Assembly: GCA_036927565.1 (NCBI GenBank)
Contig: JAYESD010000005.1
Location: 12,740,565 to 12,804,564 of the forward strand
Source: Tuctoria greenei
Taxonomy: Eukaryota; Streptophyta; Magnoliopsida; Poales; Poaceae
Length of the DNA: 64,000 nucleotides
Reading direction: 5' to 3'
The notes under the pieces are model-generated. The model worked only from the letters and a program-made list of their open reading frames with translations. It was not told the DNA's origin and did no database searches. Shown here in pieces: positions 54,501 through 64,000 of this stretch (its first letter is position 1; each line of letters opens with the position of its first letter). A program made the position numbers and the translations under genes.

Positions 54501-56033
54501 ATCCATAGGAACAACATCAAAATCAGCAAAATCATGGTATGAACCAATTGAAAAATGGATTCTCGCTGTTTGTGTTACCCGAACCTTACCGCTGTTGTTG
54601 AACCATTGAATGTGGTACGGATGAGGGTGTGCTCTTGTTGTCAAATCGAGTTTCTTGACGACGTCCGTGTTTACCAAGTTATTGCAGCTACCTCCATCAA
54701 TTATAGTGTGTACACGGCAGTCCTTGACGATGAGAAACATGTGGAAGAGGTTGTGTCGTTGTAGCTTGTCGTCGGTCTCCACTTTGGAGCTCAAGGCACG
54801 TTGCACAATGATGCTCCTATAGTTCTCCGTCGCCGCTGCACCAAGTACCTCTTCTTCGGTGTGTTCGTCATTTGGATCTGTAAAGTCAGTAGCAAGAGAA
54901 TATTCATCTTCAACATCCGAAGTACTATCATACCCGCCATCGTCGCGTGCTATGTATGCTCGTTTGCTCGGGCAATCTCTCATCATATGACCAAGTCCCT
55001 GGCAGCGGTGACACTTAATGTCGGAAGTACGACCCGTAGAAGGAGTGGACGACGAAGGCTTGAATGATGTCGCCTTGCTGCCTTCCGGCACGCGAGAAGG
55101 TGGAGCAGCAGGTATAGTTCGTTGGCCGCCATTGGGTGGTGTAGTCGCTGCACGGGGGGCCGAAGATGGTGCTGTTTTGGATGGTGTAGTTGCTGCACGC
55201 GGCGTGAAGTTGCTCCTCGTGCGTTGTTGCTGTTGTTGTCGGCCCTGCAATTCTTTTTCTGCCAACATAGCAAGCTGAAACAATCTGTTAACAGTATCAT
55301 ATTCTTTGTAATCAACAATGTCCTGAATTTCACGCCTCAACCCCCCATAAAAACGAGCTATTTTATCATCCATGTCCTCCACTACCCCACAACGCAGCAT
55401 ACCCTTTTGTAACTCTTGATAATACTCCTCTACGGACATGTTACCTTGGTCTAAACGCTGCAATTTTTTGCGAAGGTCCCGCTGAAAAGATGGAGGAACA
55501 AATCGAACACGCATAGCTTCCTTTAATCTATCCCATGTTGGAGGATCAGTTCTAGTTTTAACAAGTTCATTCCACCATATGATAGCAAAGTCCTTAAACT
55601 CACTAGTGGCTTGACGAACTCTATGTTGTTCAGGAACAAGATGGGAATTAAATTTTTGCTCTACTGTCATCTCCCAATCAAGATAAGCCTCAGCATCATA
55701 AGCACCAGAAAAAGAGGGTATAGTAAATTTCACTTTAGCAAAAGGATCATCAGGAGGGCGGTTATAATTGTTATGATTATTACCTCCCATACCTCGACGA
55801 TAAAGTGGCAGTCTTGGCTGATTACTGTGATCTTCCAGTTCATCATAAGCATTGTCTTCTTGTCTTCTAGCGAGAGGCAACCGAGCCTCAAAAGTATTCA
55901 TCCGAAGAGCAAGGTCATCCAGTTTGCGAGTCAAGTTCGCCAATGACTCCTCCGTTGATGCGTTGTATTTGGCGAACATATCACGTAACTCAACATGTTG
56001 AACACATTCGTCATTATTTTCTTCTCCTGCCAT
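51222..56033 (-). CDS. Gag-Pol polyprotein, 1603 aa, uninterrupted
   Basis: The ATG (MAGEENNDE) is the first in frame after the leader. Domains: Gag about 100-265 (WWNELVKTRTDPPTWDRL); zinc knuckle C341-C344-H349-C354; protease with DGGS at 446-449; RT about 660-870 with KIDLRSGYHQ and YFDD at 815-818, both aspartates kept; RNase H about 955-1075 starting ECDAS; integrase HHCC at H1146, H1153, C1183, C1186 and the D-D-E triad at about D1215, D1277, E1312. A basic C-terminal part follows, then EDELESRTTPIQEGEDDEDI and TRARARLLNQQVNSFLTSF. The products make virus-like particles, copy the RNA and integrate the cDNA. All catalytic residues I can check are present. Gag and Pol share one frame. The LTR-encoded tail resembles the CR motif region of CRM elements, thought to guide centromere targeting. 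Confidence 0.95.
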   Translation of the reverse strand: MAGEENNDECVQHVELRDMFAKYNASTEESLANLTRKLDDLALRMNTFEARLPLARRQEDNAYDELEDHSNQPRLPLYRRGMGGNNHNNYNRPPDDPFAKVKFTIPSFSGAYDAEAYLDWEMTVEQKFNSHLVPEQHRVRQATSEFKDFAIIWWNELVKTRTDPPTWDRLKEAMRVRFVPPSFQRDLRKKLQRLDQGNMSVEEYYQELQKGMLRCGVVEDMDDKIARFYGGLRREIQDIVDYKEYDTVNRLFQLAMLAEKELQGRQQQQQRTRSNFTPRAATTPSKTAPSSAPRAATTPPNGGQRTIPAAPPSRVPEGSKATSFKPSSSTPSTGRTSDIKCHRCQGLGHMMRDCPSKRAYIARDDGGYDSTSDVEDEYSLATDFTDPNDEHTEEEVLGAAATENYRSIIVQRALSSKVETDDKLQRHNLFHMFLIVKDCRVHTIIDGGSCNNLVNTDVVKKLDLTTRAHPHPYHIQWFNNSGKVRVTQTARIHFSIGSYHDFADFDVVPMDACSLLLGRPWEFDTDAIHHGRTNKYTLMHKGKKITLLPMTPAEIVHFEKSKIREGNATKLESEKQQVIKLKSPSLLATKSELADLFDAKGMCYALVCKEAMFSLHELSIALPPAVANLLQEFEDVFPSEIPPGLPPMRGIEHKIDLIPGASLPNRAAYRANPQETKEIQRQVQDLLDRGYIRESLSPCSVPVLLVPKKDGSWRMCVDCRAINNITIRYCYPIPRLDDMLDELSGAIIFTKIDLRSGYHQIRMALGDGWKTAFKTKFGLYEWLVMPFGLTNAPSTFMRLMNEVLRAFIGQFVVVYFDDILIYSKSYDEHLDHLRAVFTVLRDARLFGNLEKCVFCTNRVSFLGYVVSSQGIEMDEAKIEAITSWPAPTTVTQVRSFLGLAGFYRRFVRDFSTIAAPLHELTKKGVPFRWGEQQQQAFDALKSKLTQAPLLQLPDFDKTFELECDASGIGIGGVLIQGGKPVAFFSEKLHGPSLNYSTYDKELYALVRVLQTWQHYLWSKEFVIHSDHESLKYLKCQTNLNKRHAKWIEFIESFPYIINHKKGKENIIADALSRRYTMLSQLDHKIFGLETIKALYPTDLDFKVAFENCREGRTWNKYVLREGLLYRANKLCVPASSVRLLLLQEAHGGGLMGHFGVKKTEDVLSTHFFWPKMRRDVERYVSRCTTCNKAKSRLNPHGLYMPLPVPSVPWEDISMDFVLGLPRTKRGRDSIFVVVDRFSKMAHFIPCHKNDNASHIADLFMTEIIRLHGVPNTIVSDRDAKFLSHFWRTLWYKLGTKLLFSTTCHPQTDGQTEVVDRTLSTMLRAVLKTNLKLWEECLPHIEFAYNRSVHSTTKVSPFQVVYGFNPRAPIDLLPLPPSETINLDATQRSEFILKMHETTKKNIEMMNEKYRIAGSKGRKEVKLEPGDLVWLHLRKERFPDLRKSKLMPRAAGPFKIVEKINDNAYKLELPPDFGVSPTFNISDLRPYLGEEDELESRTTPIQEGEDDEDITTAETRIELQGPVTRARARLLNQQVNSFLTSFACEFENRLLCDDLIVIRNNGEDQQVKEGGLGSVDNHLGRPQVDGNSLQLGLEFNSESRSSPP

Positions 56034-57300
56034 TGTTAGTAAGAAACAAAAGACAACAAAAAAATGTTATCCCTATCAACTACAGTGACAATGTGGAAGG
56101 TGGAAGAAAAGAATCTCTCTCGCTCAAGCGTCTTACCACGCTCTTACAAGTGTTCTTACCGACACAGCAGGTGGTGTGGACGGTGAGATGAACCAATGAA
56201 GCGTGGGGTGATTGCAAAGGTACCTGTTATGCTCAAGAGAAAGGTGGAGCTTGGATGGTATAATATGGTGGCTAATAAGCAGAAAATCGTTAACAGCTAA
56301 ACAAAGTTGAATAAGTATTCAATGTAGGAAACTGTTGCTGGTCAACTGAGTGCCCTAGAGCCTAGCACAACACAAGGAAGTATCAAGGCAAAAGAAAGAC
56401 AGAATGATATAACCAAACAAACAGCACCAAGTGGTATAGGCCAACTGCTTTAATATGCGTGCTCTTCACTATTTTTTTTCTTTTTTGTAATATTTTTTTG
56501 ATATTTTTTCTTTACTCAGTAGCACAGATATAGGAAGCACACAAATTTGCAGCTCAATTGGATGTAATATGCGGCCTATAGAAAATCAAGAAGGTTCTTT
56601 AAAATTCGTGCTGAAACTTCGGAGGCCGGATAGCCTATCTTCTGAGGGGAATTTGGGCAATCTAATTTCGCCGAACGCGGCTACGCGGCGGAAAATCAGA
56701 TGCGAAATTTCGCGTAGATGAATTTGAAAAAAAAATTCGCCCGATTTCGAGTTCGTATGCGAAAGTTATGGCCGTTTTAAGGTAGGCTGTCCGAGTTACG
56801 TTTTTTTTGATGTTGATTCCAACTCGGTTTGAGAATAGAACTCGCAAACGGATACGAAAACGATCGGGAATTTGCACAGCAACTAATGGGGTGGTGTGTG
56901 ATGATTCAAGGATGAATGGCACAAATATTTGTCACCTAATCTAGGGCTGGCGATGCGGGAGTTCACGCAAGGCGGCTAGCTAGGGCAAACCGATGAACGT
57001 GGCGGATCGGTTTGTTATTTAGGGATTGTGGAATAGGTGTCGAATAGCAAGAAAACAAGGACGAAACACGATAACTAGGACCAAAAAAACACAAAGCTAA
57101 ACCAGCAACAAGACTCAACCACACGAATGCAAACTCAACAATGCAAACTGAAAAACGAAACTGCAGGCACTATAGTCTGGGAAGCGGGAAAAACGATCTA
57201 ATTTTTTTTTTGTGGCTTTTTTGTGGACTCTAGGTACGAAACAAAATCGATCTAATGGAAGGAAGGAAAACAAAGATACCTCACGGGCAACCTGGAAATT
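56034..57300 (-). other. 5' leader of the autonomous gypsy element
   Basis: No gene. Segments next to the ATG and near 57210 (GTGGCTTTTTTGTGGACTCT) are shared with the non-autonomous element; the middle differs. Confidence 0.6.
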
Positions 57301-57308
57301 TGATACCA
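57301..57308 (-). other. Primer binding site (initiator tRNA-Met type, short)
   Basis: On the minus strand TGGTATCA, two bases from the LTR. The match is eight bases, shorter than in the non-autonomous element. Confidence 0.7.
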
Positions 57309-57310
57309 AT

Positions 57311-58174
57311 TGATGAGTAGGTTTAGGCCCGATCTTCCGAAAGGTACGTCGATTGGGGTGGAGAACTCGACGTTGATGATCCGCGGCACTCTAGCGGTTC
57401 GAGTACCCCTGCAATCACTACACCACGGCTCCGTTGGTTATCAACCGTGCTGCACACGCTTGACCTCGCCAAGAAGGCTAATCCCTGCAAGTGCAATCGA
57501 GAACACGAGCAAGAACGTAGAAGACACGATCGGAAATCGCGAAATTGGGGTCTCACAAACCGTAGAACGGCGATTTTATTGATCTAAGCAAAAACCACCG
57601 AATATGACCGGCGGCTGCAGTATTTGTAGGCTAGGGTTCGACCAAAACACGATTAGACGCGTCCCTAATGGACTCTTACGGGATACAAGGCCCAAAGGCC
57701 CGATTCGGTGGCGCAGCACCGGACAGAAATCTGGACTCGACTTGTTTCGACGATTCCCAATGACTCCAGAGGAATTTTGAGGTGGGACCAGAACCATTGG
57801 AAAGTTTATCTTCTCCTCTTTCCGTGCATATGTAGAACGTCGAAAACGGAGTCCGTATGCCTCCTGGGCGTCTGTTTTAAGGTGGACTGCTCCTGGACTC
57901 CGAGTTGAACTCGAGTCCGAGTTGTAAACTATTTCCATCTACTTGTGGACGTCCCAGGTGGTTGTCCACGCTCCCAAGGCCTCCTTCCTTCACTTGTTGA
58001 TCTTCTCCGTTATTCCTAATAACAATTAAATCATCACATAGCAATCTATTCTCAAACTCACATGCAAAAGAAGTTAAGAACGAATTCACCTGCTGATTTA
58101 ATAACCGTGCCCGTGCTCTTGTGACTGGTCCTTGCAGTTCAATGCGCGTCTCTGCTGTTGTGATGTCCTCATCA
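57311..58174 (-). repeat. 5' LTR of the autonomous gypsy element
   Basis: 864 bp, almost identical to 50656-51519. It is followed by TAGGT (58175-58179), the right target duplication. Confidence 0.95.
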
Positions 58175-58179
58175 TAGGT

Positions 58180-58574
58180 GGAGCGCTCCAGCTTTTAATT
58201 CCTGCACCTTACTGTCTTGGGGTGCTGCAAGACACGTGGCAGTGCCGGTGCAGGTCCTTGCCGGGGAGGCTATCCCTGGTCCTTCGTGACACGTGGCATC
58301 TTTGGGGCTCCCCAGGGCATGTGGCAGATCTGGTCTCTCCTCAAAAGGAGTGCGCTTGGTCTGGCGCTCCAGGCTTCGTGGCGGACCTGGAGCTTCTCCA
58401 TCGAGGTTGTGTGGGTCTGTCCTCAACATGTGGCGCCTTGGGAGGTTATCTCCCCTGGGGACCTTTATCCTATACTTTGTGCCCCACGTGGCGGCACTGG
58501 GGCTGGATCCCGAGGGAAGCTAAGACCTCGACAACTTCTAGATACATGGCACTGTCAGACTTGCCCTGGTGTCT
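58180..58574. other. GC-rich flank continuing from 50655
   Basis: Repeated words ACACGTGGCA(G/T), CACGTGGCGGCAC, GGCATGTGGCAGATC and CATGTGGCGCC contain ACGTGGC boxes, known as ABRE/G-box-like cores. I see no gene; it may be a promoter-like LTR piece. Confidence 0.35.
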
Positions 58575-59417
58575 TCATCCTATGTGTGAGGGTGCTCGGT
58601 CTGCTGGGTACCGACAACTGTCATTGTGGATCACAATCTCATAGTTCCCGGTATCCTCAAGATGTAACAACTTTGCAAAGTCAACATAGGTGACAGAGTA
58701 GATTGATCCATGAGTCATCCAAGTTACTCTTTCTTCACCCGTACTGGCAAAGTGGCAAGTGGCATAGAATTGGGCTATCACTTCATCATTCCAGTTGTAT
58801 CTAAAGGATAACAGATCCTTTAGACCATGCCTCTCTGCAGGGGCCGCTACCTCATCAAATACAGCACAACTCTTTCTTGCAAAGTAGTTCCAGTCTATCC
58901 ATTGACTTCATACCACTAGGGTCTTCATGTTGAGGTAGACGCTGCTGTAGTAATCTGAGTGGAAATTACTCCAAAACATCGGATTAGCAGCTACCTTCCC
59001 ACTGATGTAAGCGTTGACTTGCCTGAACTTCTGGGCAACATCGCTGCCCTTTCTAGTGAATCTCTCCTCTGAGGAATTTCTATTTTCTTGTCTCGGAGGT
59101 GCCATCTTCAGAGGACCAATCTGGCCAGAGGCTATTCCTTTTCCTTTGCCCTTAGTTTGGCGTTGAGCTACCGAGCTAGATCCAACCACTTCTTTACCCT
59201 TTGCAGATGGTTTCTTTGTTGGGACCTTTCACCGCACCCGAGGTGGAGCGGGTGAAGAGTCACCAACACTATCTTGCCTTTTCTTGGTACAATCCTCCAT
59301 AGCACGAGGCAATGTCTCTTGATCCATTTCGGCCTCAAAGTCGGAGAGATTCTCGTTTGAGGTCGATATTATCCTGACAAAGAAGAGATACAAGACATAA
59401 ATAAGAATTGGTGACAA
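58575..59417 (-). pseudogene. Decayed 'putative plant transposon protein' gene
   Basis: Leftward pieces: FEAEMDQETLPRAMEDCTKK (59229-59417), a stop, then VGSSSVAQRQTKGKGKGIAS and KFRQVNAYISGKVAANPMFW (58908-59189), a TGA after KTLVV, then an open stretch with NWNDEVIAQFYATCHF and WMTHGSIYSVTYVDFAKLLH (to 58575). The 'EVIAQFYAT...W.T.G..Y..t...FA.LL' pattern is one I know from many grass transposon-linked proteins (PF20167-like). Function unknown. At least two stops make it a pseudogene. It has the same orientation as the copia element to its right, so it could be an extra ORF of that element or an older insertion. Confidence 0.5.
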
Positions 59418-59439
59418 GGGATTGCATTGAGTTGAGATA

Positions 59440-60060
59440 CGTTAGAGATTTTATCAGTACACACCGGACTTGTCCGTAGTTCAGGTGCAGACTAGTCTGG
59501 AGCACCGGACTTGTCCGCACAGATAACAGACTAGTCCAGTATGCGGCTGTTCAAACCCTAGCTAAATGAAATTTTGGAGTTTCTCAATGCAAAAGCGAAA
59601 TAGAGTAGATGGAATACATCAAGGAAACATGTATTGGCAAGAGGAATCAAGCTATTTGAGCAATACCAAGGAAAATTGAAGAGTTAGGGTTTGGTGAGGA
59701 AAATTACCAAATCCTTCGATTCGAGGAGTTTGAAGAGTTGTTGGTGCGGATTAGTCTGGGGTCTTCGATCTCCTTGCAATGTAGATCGATTCCCACGGAG
59801 ATTTGAGAGAATTTGAGGGAGAACTCGCAAAATTGCCTTGGGAGCACTTGAGTGAGGAGAGAGAACTTGAGGAAAGTTGTGAGGAGGAAGAGGAAGGGTC
59901 TGCACCAGCCTAAGGGATTAAGGCGTCGATACATCAGACTAGTTCATGGTCATACCGGACTAGTCCAAACAAGCATACACTTCGCGGACTAGTCTGCAGT
60001 GTGCGGACAAGTCCGGGATAACCACAGAATAGTCCATGGTCACCTGGACAGGGAAATATA
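59440..60060. repeat. Cluster of GGACTAGTCC-type palindromes
   Basis: At least nine imperfect palindromes: CCGGACTTGTCCG (twice), AGACTAGTCT, AGACTAGTCC, AGACTAGTTC, CCGGACTAGTCC, CGGACTAGTCTG, CGGACAAGTCCG and GAATAGTCC. They fall in two groups (59457-59545 and 59933-60040) around an A/G-rich stretch. Maize Opie/Ji-type copia elements carry similar CCGGAC-GTCCGG words outside the coding region. Confidence 0.65.
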
Positions 60061-60309
60061 AAAACCTTTCGTATATATCTGAAGGTGCCTAATAAAGAAA
60101 TAGGGGACAAAGACACACAAATATTCTTGATGAATATGATCAGTAAACACACAACAATCTAGCTATGACCATAATTCATCAAGATCCAATAATTAACATA
60201 TTTTTAGGAGAAAACGGGGAAAGATGAGTTTTCAACAAAAAGAACTTGATTTTGAAGATGGAATACATATATGTAAGATTTCAAGCCACGTTCCAAGCAT
60301 CAAGGATAT
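60061..60309. other. 3' region of the copia element; no gene
   Basis: A/T-rich, directly after the copia stop codon (minus strand). No sure LTR start or purine tract found. Confidence 0.3.
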
Positions 60310-63300
60310 TTAGTTCATTTCGAAGCGCACAAAAGTGTTTTTCATCAAGTGGCTTGGTGAAGATATCGGATAGTTGAGTTGTTTCTCAGTTTTGACATGG
60401 GAAATGGCTATGTCTCCTTTCATTAAATGGTCCCTCAAAAAGTGATGCCGGATATCAATGTGTTTGGTTCTATAGTACTCAACAGGATTGTGCGCAATTT
60501 TAATGGCACTCTCATTATCACAAAGGAGTGGAATACAGTTCATATAATAACCGTAGTCCCTTAGAGTTTGTCGCATCCAAAGGAGTTTTGCACAACAACT
60601 CCCGGTTGCAACATACTCCCCTTCGGCTGTGGACAAGGCAATGGAGTTTTGTTTATTGGAGGACCAAGAAACTAGGGACCTACCCAGAAATTGGCAAGTA
60701 CCGGAGGTACTTTTTCTATCTACCTTGCATCCGACATAATCTGCATTGGAGTATCCAATGAGATTGAACTTTGAACCTTTAGGATACCAAATGCATAGGT
60801 TGGGTGTATGAACTAAATATCTCAAGATCCTTTTTACGGCTGTCAAATGACATTCCTTAGGATTGGCTTGAAACCTTGCACACAAACATACACTCAACAT
60901 GATATCTGGCCTAGATGCATATAAATAAAGTAGAGAGCCAATCATGGAACGATACACCTTTTGATCCACATTAGGTCCATCTTCATTGAGGTCTAAGTGT
61001 CCATTTGTCGCCATGGGAGTCTTTATGGGCTTCGATTTGTCCATGCCAACTTTCTTGAGAATGTCTTGGGTGTACTTTGTTTGGCTTATGAACGTTCCTT
61101 CCTTTAGTTGTTTCACTTGGAATCCCAAAAAGTATCTCAGCTCTCCCATCATGGACATCTCGAATCTATCTGTCATGATTTTACTAAATTCTTGATAAAA
61201 AGATTTGTTAGTTGAACCAAATATGATATCATCAACATAAATTCGACAAATGAATAGATCATCATCAAAGTGCTTGGTATACAAAGTGTATTCACCTTTA
61301 CCAATTTTGAAGCCATTTTCAACTAGAAAATCTCTAAGGCACTCATACCAAGCTCTAGGAGCTTGTTTGAGGCCATAGAGAGCCTTATGCAGTTTGAATA
61401 CGTGGTCAGGGTACTCTGGATCTTCAAACCCAGGGGGTTGCTCCATGTACACCTCCTCCTTGATTGGTCCGTTGAGGAAGGCACTTTTGACGTCTATTTG
61501 ATATAGCTTGAAATCATGGTGAGTAGCATATGCAAGTAATATATGAATTGATTCAAGCCTAGCTATGGGAGCAAAAGTCTCGTCGAAATCCAAACCTTTG
61601 ACTTGTGAGTAACCTTTGGCCACAAGTCATGCCTTGTTCCTTGTCACCACTCCGTGTTCATCTTGCTTGTTGCGGAAGACCCATTTAGTGCCGACGATGT
61701 TGGACTTGGGTCTTTTAACAAGTTCCCATACTTCGTTCCTCTTGAAGTTGTTTAATTCTTCTTGCATCGCCATCATCCAGCCAGGATCTCTTAATGCATC
61801 TTCAACCCTTTATGGATCCAAAGAGGATACAAAAGAATAGTATTCATAGAAATTAGCTATACGAGATCGAGTTGTCACTCCCTTTTGGATGTCACCAATT
61901 ATGTTGTCGACGGGGTGATCTCTTTGTATGCTTTGGTGTACTCTTGGATGTGGCACTTGTGGTCTTGAATCCTCATGATCATCATCTTCTTTGTCTCCCC
62001 ATGGATAGTTGCTCTCATTAATGTTTTGATTATCTTGATCTCCTTGAGGTTGATCTTGTGTGGAAGCTCCCCCTTGATCATTTTCCTCCGTTTGTGGTTC
62101 ATCTTCTTCATTCAGATTTTAAGGTGATGCTTGTGGTCGAATATCGCCCAACGCCATTCTTCTCAATGCTTGACATGGAGCTTCTTCTTGATCTAGCACA
62201 CACTGGTCAACTTGCTCTACTTGAGAGCCGTTAGTTTCATCGAACACTACGTCACATGTTACTTCAACAAGTCCAGAGGCTTTGTTGAAGACACGATAAG
62301 CATAGGAGTTCGAATCATAGCCAAGAAAGGAACATTCATCGAACTTCGAAGCCCTAGGCTTCTTGTTTAGAATATAACATTTTGAACCAAAAACTCAAAA
62401 GTATGAAATATTTTGTTTGTTACCAATGAGTAATTCATATGATTTTTTCTTGAGTAAACAATGAAGATATAGTCGGTTTATGGCGTGACAAGCGGTGTTA
62501 ACCGCTTCAGCCCAAAACCGGTTCGAAGTCTTGTATTCATCGAGCATTGTCCTTGCCATCTCAATGAGTGTTCGGTTCTTCCTTTCGGCTACCCCGTTTT
62601 GTTGAGGAGAGTAGGGTGTTGAAATTTCATGCTTTATTCCTTCTTCATTTAGATACTCCTCAACTTGAGTATTCTTGAATTTTGTTCCATTGTCACTTCG
62701 TATGTTCTTGATCGTCAATGAGAATTCATTTTGAGCTCGCTTGAGAAACTTCGTGAGTGTTCCTTAAGTTTCTATCTTATCATGCAAAAAGAAAACCCAC
62801 ATGAAGCGTGAAAAATGATCAACAATGACTAAACTATATTTACTACCACTGATGCTTATGTAAGCAATTGGACCGAATAGGTCCATGTGGAAGAGATCAA
62901 GCGGTCTTGTTGTAGTCATGACATTCTTCGCGGGATGGGGTGCTCCTAGTTGCTTCCCGGCTTGGCACGCGCTACAAGGCCTGCCTTTCTCAAAAACAAC
63001 ATCCTTCAAACCTCGGATGTGATCGCCTTTTAGAAGTTTTTGTAGATTCCTCATACCAACATGTGCTAGCCTTCTATGACACATCCAACCAATGTTAGTT
63101 TTTGCAATCAAGCATGTGTCAAGTTCAACTTTATCTTTGATGAAGTCAACTAGATAAAGTTTCCCCTTTAACACAACCTTGAATACAATAGAGTTATCAC
63201 TCCTTCTAGAGACGGTCACACCCTCATTAGTGAATAAACAATTATAACCTTTGTCACATAGTTGTGATATTGACAAGAGGTTATAATCTAAGGAATCAAC

Positions 63301-64000
63301 ATGTAAAACATGAGGAAGTGTATGCTGTGGTGAAATTGCAATTTTATCGGTACCTAGAACCCTTCCTTGACTATTATCACCAAAATAGATTCCTTCGCTT
63401 GAGTCTTCATTTTGTTCATACTCCAAGAACATTTTTCTTTCTCCGGTCATGTGATTTGTACATCCACTATCTAGCACCCATTTTGCTCCACTGAATGAGT
63501 AAGCCTGCAAAAAGAAATTATGCTCTGGTCTTAGGTACCCAAGCTTGCTTGGGTCCTTTGAGGTTAGTCACAGGTGATTTGGGCACCCACACATGATACT
63601 TGGTGTTCTCATGGCGTGGCCCAACATATTTAGCATAAGCTTTTCCATAACCATTTTTCATAAGCACATATGAAGCATCAAAGGTTCAAAACAAGATTTG
63701 TTGTCCATATGAGTTCACAATGTTCAATTTATCAATGTTATCATGTTTTCCAACTTGGGAAGAGTTTCCCTTGAATAAAGCAATGCAATCCTTGTCATTC
63801 TTGTGGCTTCTAGCGTTTTGCCTTTCACCATAAGAATACCCAATGCCATATTTAATATTAGGAGGTCTTGTGACCGAATATTTTATCTAAACCACTAAGC
63901 ATGTCTTCATGATCACCTTGTCCTTCTCAAATATGCCACTTTGGGAGGGATGCTAGTCTTTTGTCAAGTTGGACTTTTCTTTCAAGTTGGTGTTATTTTT
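60310..64000 (-). pseudogene. Ty1/copia polyprotein (Maximus/SIRE-like), 5' end beyond the window
   Basis: Leftward from the right edge: a spacer with RHENTKYHVWVPKSP (about 63570-63620), then protease with VLDSGCTNHMTG (63470). The GAG-pre-integrase and integrase zinc region follow (CHRRLAHVGMRNLQKLL, CSACQAGKQLG), then integrase with HMDLFGPIA, IRSDNGTKF and STPYSPQQNGVAERKNR. RT has FDETFAPIARLESI, KSAFLNGPIKEEVYMEQPPG and the catalytic YVDDIIFGS. RNase H has ADYVGCKVDRKSTSG and TKHIDIRHHFLRD. Stops interrupt at about 62763, 62393, 62119, 61810 and 61624; at least two of these are CGA-to-TGA or CAA-to-TAA changes. Lineage is judged from ICRIYVDDIIFGSTN and the WVPKSP spacer. The 5' LTR and Gag lie outside. 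Confidence 0.9.

Larger units (their letters stand above)
50656..58174 (-). mobile_element. Young autonomous Ty3/gypsy chromovirus, CRM-like
   Basis: 7519 bp, reading right to left: 864-bp LTRs at both ends, TG...CA termini, TAGGT duplications at 50651-50655 and 58175-58179. It has an initiator-Met-type primer site, a purine tract and one open Gag-Pol frame that runs into the 3' LTR. By hand count the LTRs differ at about 5 of 864 sites, including near 50730, 50938, 50965 and 51352. At the rate often used for rice (1.3e-8 per site per year) that is about 0.2 million years. Frame and signals are intact, so it could be active. CRM-clade placement rests on the LTR-overlapping end and TRARARLLNQQVNSFL. 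Confidence 0.92.

Overview
This is plant nuclear DNA, almost certainly from a grass (Poaceae). It is packed with Ty3/gypsy and Ty1/copia LTR retrotransposons, a CACTA DNA transposon, and Stowaway/Tourist-like MITEs, and it carries grass-type F-box and DUF4283-like genes. Several families resemble those I know from rice, but I cannot fix the genus. I see no single-copy housekeeping locus, rRNA, tRNA or CRISPR. Almost every coding stretch lies inside a mobile element.

The main structure is a nest, read from target-site duplications. The host layer (1-5115) holds a decayed gypsy-type (PF04195-like) gag gene and a 70-bp minisatellite. An old Athila/Tat-like gypsy element (5116 to about 50488, minus strand) comes next; its pol is split between 47.75-48.8 kb and 8.2-10.94 kb. 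The interrupter is a non-autonomous gypsy element (10942-47748, minus; 5-bp duplication AATTC). Its left LTR is itself split by a 32,259-bp CACTA transposon (11006-43264; termini CACTA...TAGTG; 3-bp duplication TCT). Removing the CACTA gives a left LTR of exactly 906 bp, the same length as the intact right LTR (46843-47748).

The CACTA element has repeat-rich subterminal regions. A TNP1-like gene near its left end reads leftward, and a broken TNP2-like transposase near its right end reads rightward. Between them lie about 24 kb of cargo: four members of a protein family I do not recognise (conserved core plus acidic tail); three tandem units of a 2.17-kb repeat that carry copies of that family's upstream region; two DUF4283-like genes; a broken F-box gene; the 5' end of a DEAH9/DHX35-type RNA helicase gene; several MITEs; and a 30-bp minisatellite.

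To the right, a young and apparently intact gypsy element (50656-58174, minus; 864-bp LTRs; 5-bp duplication TAGGT) encodes one uninterrupted 1603-residue Gag-Pol whose last ~98 residues lie in its 3' LTR, as in CRM-type chromoviruses. Its LTR ends, primer site, polypurine tract, leader and ORF 3' end resemble those of the non-autonomous element, so it is a plausible helper. The window ends with a decayed plant-transposon-like gene (58.6-59.4 kb), a cluster of GGACTAGTCC-type palindromes (59.4-60.1 kb) and a stop-riddled Maximus/SIRE-like copia polyprotein (60.3 kb to the edge, minus).
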